Part shown: one piece after another, positions 55,505 through 64,000 of the stretch
How the letters are laid out: each line of letters opens with the position of its first letter
Numbering within the stretch: position 1 is the stretch's first letter
Assembly (NCBI GenBank): GCA_031216915.1
Contig: CM062289.1
Span: forward strand, 23,889,533 to 23,953,532
DNA: 64,000 bases
Direction: 5' to 3'
DNA from: Pictodentalium vernedei
Lineage: Eukaryota; Mollusca; Scaphopoda; Dentaliida; Dentaliidae
Made by a program: the position numbers and the translations under genes
Notes under the pieces: model-generated
What the model was told of the DNA's origin: nothing
Seen by the model: only the letters and a program-made list of their open reading frames with translations
Database searches by the model: none

Positions 55505-56480
55505 CAAATACCGAGATGAGTCGTAGAGCAGTATGTGTAGTCACTCGTTCCAGCAATTGCTCGATAGTGCATTTATTCGATGCCATTCCAATCGTTTGTG
55601 TGATGCCTGGCCCAGTTACTGCTCGAATGACTTGGTCTTTTTCTCATGAACCATTGTATTAGAGAAGGGTGTGACTGTGGGTGGTGTTTAGATGAATGTG
55701 CAGGAAACTGATTGGATGATCTGGATAAATAAAACATGCTGTTCGAAACAAGAACATGAGTACCCGAAATACGGTTAGAACTAGCCAGAACAGACCAGTA
55801 AAGCTAAATATTGTAACAATAAGCAAAACTGTTTCAACTGATAGGCTCTTCTACTCTACTGGAGAATACTCTAGAAGAAACAAATAAGATTAGATAGACA
55901 GGGAAACAATAATAGATAGGAGTGGAGCAGATGATGCTGAAAGAATCCGACCCATTAAAACAATTGTCTGGTGGTTTATGGTAATTCTGCGACGTAACGG
56001 AATGTGGGTAATCAGATTGGCTCTTATATAAAGAAACGTGCCTTATAGTTCTACGCGCTACTCTAAAAGGCCCAAAATGGGGCTTCGCCAAGTCCGTTTC
56101 GGTGGTTTTAGAAGTTTTTGGTAATTTGGAGTGATTTTGAGTCTATTTGGCTAGTTAGATTTACTCTTATACAAAGGAATACACCTTTCGAACATACCCC
56201 CACCGTCCTGTTACAGGACTTTTGGGTCACATAGCAACTACGGGCCACCAAAGAAACTAAGATGGCGGCCTCCTGTGTACAAGTTGGACGACCGAAACAG
56301 GTTCACCCTAACATCTTGCGCTGCGCATGCGCACTATCACCACGTGTCACTACGACAATGGGGTCAGAACAAAGCCCTCACGCAGGCTATCATGACAACC
56401 TAACACGACGTAACTGGGTCACGTGACCATGACGTCGCATGAGATCCCCTTATGAGATCCTCCAAGTAAAGGAAGGTTGG
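55505..56480 (+). repeat. composite repeat family F, copy 3
   Basis: Starts GAGATGAGTCGTAGAGCAGT with one CAGCAATTGCTCGATAG unit and ends with AAAGAAACTAAGATGGCGG … CTGCGCATGCGCAC … GGGTCACGTGACCATGACGT (56245-56470). The shortest F copy, with a central deletion relative to 41200-42790. Confidence 0.7.
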
Positions 56481-56566
56481 CCCCTGACATACTATTCATA
56501 CGTTTTACAAATTTGAATTGTATGTTTTATGAGGTTCGCAGTGCATATTTTGTTTTAAAATACAAA

Positions 56567-56610
<44 letters not shown>

Positions 56611-56835
56611 CTTTATTTCACAGTAAACATATACACAATAATAAACAATAATAATGAAAATAAAATTACATGAAAACACATATGTATTCCGTGGGGAAAA
56701 ATATGGCCAGAGTGGCTGTCTTCTTATTATCCCCAATTTAAATTCTATTGCAACATTGTACTGAGCGTTATGGAATTTTAAACAAAGTGCAAATCCTGCC
56801 TTGCCCTTCTTTTGAGTTGTCATTGTCCCTCATTA
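56567..56835 (-). repeat. LINE 3' end with (AATC)n tail
   Basis: Minus strand: AAGACAGCCACTCTGGCCAT, a poly-A-signal-like AATAAAG, then (AATC)n at 56567-56611. LINEs of the L2/CR1 group often end in such short tandem tails. It may belong to the LINE at 57.3-60.3 kb if 57000-57300 is its 3' UTR. Confidence 0.6.
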
Positions 56836-57320
56836 GATGTTGTCACCATAACATTCTGAATCAAGCGGTTGGGTCTGAATATTGCTTGGAGCAGTTCGAA
56901 ACAAACGAGTAATACAAGACTAATATGGGACGTGATGGCTGCTGTGTGATTCACCACAAGTCAAGCCTCCACCATTGACCGGAGCAATATAAGCTATTTA
57001 TCCCGAATACTATTTAGCTGGGTTTGGCGGGGAGAAATACTGTGGCGAGCTTGAAAGACAACTGGGTATTACACGATATAATTTTATTATTATTAAATTT
57101 TTGTCGTCACTGTTATGCACTTGTGGTCCATCGTGACTCCAATATAGGTGCAAGTCAGGTTTTGCCAATCGTTTGTGTCTATGCTGTCCATTATTATAAT
57201 GGGTTCCCGCACTAGACACTAGCTATCAGCTCCTTTCTTGGCAGTAAAAGAGATTTAAAAAAAAGAACACAAAGGTGAACTCCTACTATTAGCTGCAGGG
57301 ATTATTACAGTGGACATCAT
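56836..57320. other. intron 6 sequence between LINE parts
   Basis: No ORF of note. Could be LINE 3' UTR or unrelated sequence. Confidence 0.3.
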
Positions 57321-60291
57321 TCATGTAAATGTATTTGAATTTTTTCTCTTGAAGACGGTTCTACTGCAGATTGTACACAGTTCATATTCAACTTCGTTTA
57401 ATTCTTTTGGATAGGCAAATATTGGAAATAAGTCCAGAGATTTCGTCCCTGTACGCTTTATATCTAATGGATAAGATTGTCTTGTAATTCTAGATCTTGT
57501 ATTTGTCATCGAGAAGAAATTATTAAAGGAGACGGGTAGCATGTTGTTATGCCAATCATAAACAAATAAAATTGATTGCACCTTATATAAGTCCTCTACC
57601 TTGAGGATGCGATCTCTAAGGAACAGGGGATCAGTGTGGGTATTATACCATTTGTTATTTAAAATGCGAATGCTCCGTGTTTGCAAAAGAAAGAGCTTCT
57701 TTACCGATTTTGAGTTACCGATATGTGTATACCGTAGGCTATATAACTATGAACGAGCGTATGATATAAGGTTACTATTGACTCATGTGGTAGTATGTTT
57801 GTCACTTTATTCAATGCATAGTTTACTGGGGCAATTGTTGTACATATTTGGTCAATGTGATACTTATAGCACAGATGGTCGTCCATTAAAATTCTCAAGA
57901 ATTGCAAAGAAGATTCAATTTTATTTTGCACCAACCTGTTTATTTTATGTAAATATCCTGGTTCATGAGAGTAGCCTTCTGTGTTGGATTTATTAAAATA
58001 TATTTCGTCTTTAACATGAGTTCATTGATCGAACACCATTCAAAGATTTTGGCTAGTTCACTAATTACATAATTGATCAAATCATTAATATCTTTATCCG
58101 TGAATAATGAGGTGGTGTCATCAGCAAAGGACAGGAGGTTTAGGGAAGCGGAATGGGGCAGATCATTTACAAATAATAAAATACAATTGGATCCAAAATA
58201 GAACCCTGAGGCACCCCATAGTGTAGTTCAGCCTTGTCGGGTTCGTTTCCTTTATAATTAACGCATAATTAACGCATTGGGTTCTATTCAAAAGGTAGCT
58301 CTTAAACCAATCATTACAGACTCCTTTAACCCTTTACCCAACGAATCGCCCGCATCCGATCGCGTAATATGCAAACTCAGCAGCTGAAAAAATATTATTT
58401 TTCGACAAGTTTCAACAAAACCATATCATGTGACCCCTCTTTGGAACGAGCTCGTCGAGCTCGTTCCAAAGAGGGGTCACATGATATGGTTTTTTTGAAA
58501 TATGAAAAAATTTAAAAATGATATTTAAAATAATAAATTTTGAAATCGTCTGCGTTGGGTAAGGGCTAATACCATACTTTTCAAGTTTATTGAGTAAGAT
58601 TTCATGGCTTATAGTATCAGTTGTTTTAGATAAGTCGAGAAAAATAGCTCGAGTGACATCTTTACTCTTTTTATTGTTTTCCATGGCCATTTGAGATGCT
58701 TGACAGGGTGTATGGTGGAGTGTTTCTTCCTGAAGCCTAACTGATAAGTATTTGAAATGTTATGTCTGTTCAGGAAGCTAATAAGTCTTTTGTACATTTT
58801 TTTGTCCAAGAGTTTGGAGAAACAGGGAGTATGTTAACCGGTCTATACTTACTAAAGTCACGGCTATCACCGGATTTATATAATGGGATTACTTTGGCTA
58901 TTTTCATTTGTGTAGGTACTTTTCCCTGGAGGAATGAGTTGTTTATAATGTGTGTTATTGGATCGACTAATAGATCGATGGTGTTTTTAAGTAGGCTTGT
59001 TGTTGCGATATTACAATCCTTACTAAACTTGTCTTTCATATTGTTAACAGTAGAAAGGACTTCAGCATTGGTTGTAGGAGTGATATAAAAGAAAGCTATC
59101 CAGGACGTGATCGCTCATATAATCAGTAAATGATTTGTTTGATTCCATAATGGACTCGTTGGTTCGTTTACCTGTATTGTTGAAGAAATTGTTGAATTCT
59201 TCAGCAATGTCATGTGGACTGTCAATTTTATTATCTCCATGATTAAAATAGGATGGCAATTTCACTTCTGTCTTGGCCCTACTTATTACAGGATTTAGGA
59301 TTTCACGTATATTATTTTTACACAGCGCTAGTGCTTATCTGTAGTACATTGCTTTACTTTGTTTCTTAATTTTATTAAATACTTGACACTATCTTTTGTA
59401 GTTTTGAATATAATGAGCAGAAAACTTTCGTAATTTTTTTCTATAAAATCTGTTTTTCGTGATTGTTGACCTGATAAGGCCTCTCGTCATCCATGACTGG
59501 CGTTTGGTAAGTTTTTTATTTGGGCGTACTTGCTGCCGAGGAAATGGTACTCAAAAGCGTTGGTATAGCTGTTTAAAAATGTGTCATAAGCTTGGTCTGG
59601 GCAGTTGGGGTCCATTACATCCGCAAAATCGATCTCGGAGAGAATAGTCCCAAAACGGGCTACATTGGCTTCGTTTATGTTACGTACTGTCTTTGGCTCT
59701 GTATCATCATTTTGCTGTATTTTCGTTTTGTAGTAGTAAATGCCGAAATGATCAGGTACATCTGTTAATATTATACCTGATTTGAATTAAGATGTAATAT
59801 TATTGTTTAAGATATGATCAATTAATGCAGCCGAATGTTCCGTAACTCTAGTTGATCTTGTTATGCGCAGTAAGAAACCTTGACTGAACACTAGCTCGAT
59901 GTAATTACTTGTTTTTGTGTGGGTTTCAAGAGGTCTGTGGTAAAGTCACCTTCAGTGTAAATAAGTTTATTCTCCTGATTCACTGCATTTGTTATTTCAT
60001 TAAGTGTCTGGAGAAAAGTGGCATTGTCTGTTTTGGGGGCGTATTTGGCCTGTAAATAACGCCTATTATCTTCGATGACCTGTGTATTCTAATCTCAACG
60101 AAGACTGACTCGATGATGTGGGGAATGAAAAATGATAGGTCATCTCGAACTTTGTAATCAATTCCTTCCTTAATAAATATGCCCTCCCCGCCAAGATCGT
60201 CGTCATTATTAGGACGCGTTCTCTTTAACAGCTGGTGATAGTCTTCCTGTAGAAGACATGAACGGTCAATCAGAGAATTTACCACATTCAA
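57321..60291 (-). pseudogene. L2/CR1-like LINE, antisense, nearly full ORF2, interrupted by MITE A2
   Basis: From 60291 on the minus strand: endonuclease pieces (GGEGIFIKEGIDYKVRDDLS, SVFVEIRIHRSSKIIGVIYR), then QSWMTRGLIRS (about 59490). RT blocks follow: TQMKIAKVIPLYKSGDSRDF, SKYRPVNILPVS, LGFRKKHSTI and AIFLDLSKTTDTISHEILLN. A MITE (58326-58569) intervenes. Past 58.2 kb are LSFADDTTSLFTD-type frames, YALNKVTNILPHESIVTLYH and a C-terminal part (QTRSIRILNNK … LFVYDWHNNMLPVSF). Many stops and shifts. The N-terminal part and any 2A motif are lost where the Tc1 remnant begins. Confidence 0.85.
58326..58569 (+). mobile_element. MITE A2 inserted in LINE
   Basis: TTAACCCTTTACCCAACGAATC at the left, CTGCGTTGGGTAAGGGCTAA at the right (last TTAA changed by one base). 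Hairpin with ACCATATCATGTGACCCCTC and inverse. Confidence 0.92.
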
Positions 60292-60321
60292 TCCAAGACC
60301 TCAATACCTTATAAATCCTCC

Positions 60322-61171
60322 TCAGTTCGCGAGACAAGCACGGATCCGACGTGGTATACTCCTCACCAACCGTCCAATATCAGCTTGATTGATATTATTC
60401 CATTCCTCCTGCAGTGCATCGGCAAGTTCCTGGACATTGGTAGGGGCTGTTGGTCTGTCAAGCATATCCCAGACGTGCTCGATTGGTGACAGGTCCGGAC
60501 AAGGCACTAAGTCGCGCAAATGGCACCACATGAGCAGCTAAGATATTGTCACGGTAGTATTGCCCTGTGACACGCCCTTGGATGACATGTAATGCTGCTC
60601 TGCTTGTCATGGTTATGCCTCCCCACACCATAACCGTTTCGCCACTAAAAAGATCGTGCTGTCTAACGGTTACGTCATGGTATCGTTCGTTCCGCCGCCA
60701 CTCTCTGTTTCGCCTGTCGTGGAAGTCGAGAGTGAACCTCGATTCATCGGAAAACATGACATTGCTCCACCTACGATTGTCCCAGCGCTGTCGTGCTCCA
60801 CACCAATTACGCCTTGTTGCGATGTGATGTTCAGTCAAACGTGGAATTATTCTAGGTCTTCGAGAGTACAAATGTTGGCCACTGACTCGCGCATCTGTCG
60901 CTCGGTGCCGCTGCTTTCCAATTTCTGAGGCACTTTGATGGCGATTGCGTAATGCTGTGGTTCAGATGAAACGATCCTGGTTCGCAGTTGTCGCCCTTGG
61001 ACGACCTGACTGACGCCTATTATCAACATTGCCTGTCTGACGGTAGCGTGATCACAACCTGCTAATCACCGATTGAGTAACGTTGAGAATTTTAGCCACT
61101 GCAGTCTGTCTGTTGCCAGCTTCCAACATGCCAACGGCACATAAACGTTCGTCACGTGTCAGTCTTCGCAT
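60322..61171 (-). pseudogene. Tc1-like transposase with lost catalytic Asp block
   Basis: ATG at 61171 gives MRRLTRDERLCAVGMLEAGN then VAKILNVTQSVISRL (first HTH), stop, RYRQTGNVDNRRQSGRPRAT (hook), a shift, a second HTH region, and WSNVMFSDESRFTLDFHD with the first catalytic Asp. GETVMVWGGITMTSRAAL follows. After YRDNILAAHVVPFA the sequence jumps to CPDLSPIEHVWDMLDRP, which holds the last catalytic Glu, and ends RRIRACLAN, stop. The stretch with the second Asp (DNARPH-like) is missing, so the protein could not work. No inverted ends were recognised at either side. Confidence 0.88.
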
Positions 61172-62100
61172 ACCTCAAAAGTTACGTTTCGACCAGAAAA
61201 GATCGATGAGACCTCCGAAAAAGACCGTCCAGTACAAATGAAAATTTCAAAACGTACCCCACAGACATTAACGAGGCGCTCGTGCGAAAACCCTGCACGA
61301 ACTTTTCGTGGGCCGGTGAAATTCATGATCCACACTAAACTTGGTAACATATTGATGTGTCCAATCACGGGTATCCAATACCATTTTCCGAAAATATCAA
61401 CATCAGTTTGGATATCCCCTACTTTTTCTGAATAATTCCTTGTATGTTAAATAATAGGTCTGTGAGAGCGCCCCGATGAGCACCACGGCTCTGGCAATTA
61501 ATTTGAAATAATCAAAAAGACTTGTGCTGCTTTCGAGATATACAATCGGATTGACCTGGTTGAATATAATCACAAGCATATATTTCATCTTTAAAGGGCG
61601 ATTCAATCTCGTCATCGATACCTATTTTCTCATTATATAAATGTTTAAAAACGAACTCTGCTTTTGTCTTAAGCTCGTCCAAACATATACTACCTATTAA
61701 GTAATACAGAGCAGACATCAAGCCATTCCAGTATCTTGAGTTTGTGCGATGACAAAGCTAATGAAGACAGACGTCCATCTTTCCTTAAAAGCGTCTAGTA
61801 TGGTTTCTGTATTTGGCATAAACAAATGAATGAATGGGTATTAGAATAATATAAGTCCAGTACAATGTTTACAAGTAAAATAATTTTGCGCGAGTCATTT
61901 ACCCATAACAAAACAAACTTATACACAAGAGAAAATAGGAGCTGTGTAAAGCTTCCATCACTACCGGGTTGGTAATGACTCTCACTGTTGATGGCGCAAT
62001 GGAGCTTGGCGGTAATGTCACCATCAATGCATGGAATTCCAGAAGGGGCCCAAACAGCTCTGGGTCTATCACAAGCCATAAATCCCACCGTAATAAGCCC
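61172..62100. other. intron 6 sequence with unassigned minus-strand coding potential
   Basis: Minus-strand ORFs at 61795-62088 and 61512-61721 read ordinary-looking protein (FMACDRPRAVWAPSGIPC; LIGSICLDELKTKAEFVFKH). They could be remnants of one gene or element protein, but no family is recognised. Confidence 0.3.
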
Positions 62101-62339
62101 TTAACCCTTTGATTTCTAGTGGTATCGTCCAGGCCAGTTCAATGGCAGCAATTAGAAGAGTCCATATTCATTATTTGGGGAAGACCCATCAATATTTTCA
62201 ACGTGCAGCCTCCGGGCTGCACGTTGGAAATATTGATTGGTTTACCCCACACATTTACTGAACAACCACCCTATATAATGACTTTATGACGTATCATGTT
62301 CCAGGCCGGAAAAGCGGCCGCTAGGGTTCAAATGGTTGA
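62101..62339 (-). mobile_element. MITE family B
   Basis: TTAACCCTTTGATTTCTAGT at the left, GCTAGGGTTCAAATGGTTGA at the right. Core CAACGTGCAGCCTCCGGGCTGCACGTTG. It ends 271 bp before exon g. Confidence 0.88.
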
Positions 62340-62610
62340 ATCTCGCTAATACGAGCGTTCTGAGCACATCACAGTCTGTATCTGAATAACTGAGCTCTGA
62401 AAATAAGCTATTTGCAGAAGTTTGTAGCCCTTTCGAAGTTAAAGAGAATGCATTAAAAACAGTGTACAATATTTTGCATTCTTGAAATGTTCTATTCCAC
62501 CCTTTCATGTCAATAAATGCAAATAGAATCTTCGACAGTATTCTGCTGACAATCAATCAACTTTATGGTGGTACCATATTAAGAGCACACACATTTTTTG
62601 TATATTTCAG

Positions 62611-62709
62611 AAAAAAAATGGTGGGGATCATTTTAATTTGTGCTCTAATACTGGTGCATGTAATTACTACAGGAATCATGGAATACAAATACGGTGGAAA
62701 TATAATGAA
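62611..62709 (+). CDS. NRF-6-like acyltransferase gene, exon g (last in window)
   Basis: Acceptor TATATTTCAG ending at 62610, donor GTAAGT at 62710. The translation KKMVGIILICALILVHVITT, then GIMEYKYGGNIM, is a short basic cytoplasmic turn followed by a membrane helix, as expected next in the acyltransferase-3 domain. The exon leaves AA, so the gene continues to the right. It is less conserved than exons b-f; the call rests on phase agreement (CT+A), a good acceptor and donor, and topology. Confidence 0.85.
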
Positions 62710-62902
62710 GTAAGTTTAACAGATACAGACATTTTCATTTCCCATTAATTTTGTTTCACGCACGTTATGAGGTTTTATTTGTATCAGTAGTAGAGAACGT
62801 GTTTGAAGAAAGGAACCTTTTTCCGATGCATACCTCAAGCACTCCTCGTATTAGCAGAATTTAAAAAAAAACACTACAGAATAATATTTATTTTACTGAA
62901 TA

Positions 62903-63162
62903 TACAGTACGTGGAGAGTGTATTGTCACTAAATCACCCGCAGAGTGGAGATTCCACCCAAGCAATAATTGCAAATTTGTTGCAAAGCATAACCAGCACA
63001 AGCAAAGTTTCAGCCAATGGATCTCCGGGTTAAACCCGGAGGTCCATTGGCTGAAACATTGCTTGTGTTTTTGTCGATTTGTACACAATGTGAAAGTTAT
63101 TGCTTGGGTGATAGCTCCACTCCGCGGGTGATTTAGTTACAATCCACTCTCCACGTACTGTA
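62903..63162. mobile_element. MITE family C, TA-flanked
   Basis: TACAGTACGTGGAGAGTGTA and CCACTCTCCACGTACTGTA. Inverse in layout to 55241-55500. Hairpin CAGCCAATGGATCTCCGGGT and inverse. Confidence 0.92.
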
Positions 63163-63214
63163 TTAAATTCTTCCAGTACAACAGGGGTCTGTCAAGCATA
63201 CTCGTTGAATACTG

Positions 63215-63396
63215 TACAGAGCCGTCGTGGACTGGCCGTAATCCACGCGTGGACAATGATGTCTACACATGCGTTTACGAGGTAAATAAAAATCATTATC
63301 AGCAAAACTTTAGTTAATGAAGCACCGGGTTGTTATTGCGTTCGTAGAAATATTGCCTACCCACGGAAAGTGATCAGTCCACGGCGTCCGTATGTA
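63215..63396 (+). mobile_element. MITE family E with internal deletion
   Basis: TACAGAGCCGTCGTGGACTG at the left, AGTCCACGGCGTCCGTATGTA at the right. The hairpin keeps only GAAGCACCGGGTTGT; its second arm and about 65 bp are gone. Confidence 0.8.
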
Positions 63397-63936
63397 AATA
63401 CTATCACTGAATAGACAATGGTAAACTACAGAACTTAATTCTCTTAAGTTATTTTCTTGGCAGTCGGTTGGATGATGATTTTTCCTTGAAGCTCTATTAC
63501 GCTTTTACCTTAAAACGTTTGACCACATCCACCCAGTAGTATCTATCAGAACAAGTACATCTGCATCAGAAGCCCGGCCCTGTTAGGTATTCACCGGTCT
63601 AAGGTGGAGAACTCTAACTTGAGAAGAACGTTTGATCATGAACAGAATTTAACTGCGAATAGACTGCTCAAGGGCGAACGTACTGACAGGCCGACCGAAC
63701 TGGTGACTGTATTCCTCGAGCTGTACATATTTCAGCTAACAAAGGAAAAACAACCCCGCGATTTTGGAGCCATAAAGTGGACGGGGAAATTCGTAAATTA
63801 TAAAGCCCGCTCATCCTATCCTTATTCAAAATAAACGTTACAGGGGGTTCAGTTGGTGGATACAGTGTCATGCGAGGCAAGGTAGAAACAGCATGGGATG
63901 AGGCGGCCTTCAATACAAATTTAATCCCACTATATC
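63397..63936. other. intron 7 sequence, no gene seen
   Basis: ORFs at 63604-63913 have no recognisable domain and do not fit the phase of exon g (which leaves two codon bases). Confidence 0.35.
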
Positions 63937-64000
63937 GTCGCCCGAGTGATACAGTACGTGGAGTGTGGATTGTAACTAAATCACCCGCAGAGTGGAGATT
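63937..64000. mobile_element. MITE family C inserted in a P element, cut by window edge
   Basis: TATCGTCGCCCGAGTGA is the left edge of P; at its GTGATA the sequence turns into TACAGTACGTGGAGTGTGGA, the left end of C (TA at 63950-63951). The right parts of both lie outside the window. Confidence 0.75.

Overview
This window is nuclear DNA from an animal, most likely an aquatic invertebrate (a lophotrochozoan such as a mollusc, or an invertebrate deuterostome). The reasons are short exons with GT/AG junctions and very long introns, a nose-resistant-to-fluoxetine (NRF-6) type acyltransferase-3 gene, tRNA-derived SINEs, CR1/L2-like LINEs, a Helitron with a central satellite, Tc1 remnants, and very many hairpin MITEs. 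The species cannot be fixed from the sequence alone. Nothing prokaryotic is present.

The only convincing host gene is one + strand NRF-6-like multi-pass membrane acyltransferase. Seven exons are visible (11844-12076, 22956-23129, 28394-28487, 43177-43275, 52708-52873, 54994-55073, 62611-62709). All six junctions keep the reading frame and together give 315 codons. The 5' exons (signal peptide and extracellular NRF domain) and the 3' exons (remaining membrane helices) are not in view. The window from 11.8 to 62.7 kb is therefore one locus, and almost everything else lies in its introns of 2.1 to 14.7 kb.

Layout. 0-11.8 kb: SINEs, hairpin MITEs, a remnant of a Cys-rich repeat-associated protein (3.9-4.3 kb) and a decayed LINE (9.9-10.7 kb). 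Intron 1 (12.1-23.0 kb): a degenerate LINE that still shows a virus-like 2A motif upstream of its endonuclease (15.4-18.8 kb), and an RT fragment. Intron 2 (23.1-28.4 kb): a LINE tail, two 44-bp tandem arrays inside foldback elements, and a Tc1 fragment. Intron 3 (28.5-43.2 kb): an antisense ORF resembling a phospholipase-A2-like protein of mobile or viral origin (32.9-33.3 kb), a Helitron-like element with a 153-bp satellite (33.4-35.0 kb), and nested recent duplications (35.9-38.6 kb). Intron 4 (43.3-52.7 kb): a 62-bp array and an antisense LINE carrying a SINE. Intron 6 (55.1-62.6 kb): a second antisense LINE carrying a MITE, and a Tc1 pseudogene.

The repeats fall into recurrent families, named here A1/A2 and B (TTAA-flanked, piggyBac-like ends), C and E (TA-flanked, CAGT ends), D (CACTCTAAAA ends), P (GAGTGCTAGAATG foldback) and F (long composite). 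About 45 separate elements with long inverted arms lie in 64 kb. Most are inside a transcribed gene, so its pre-mRNA would carry many long hairpins.
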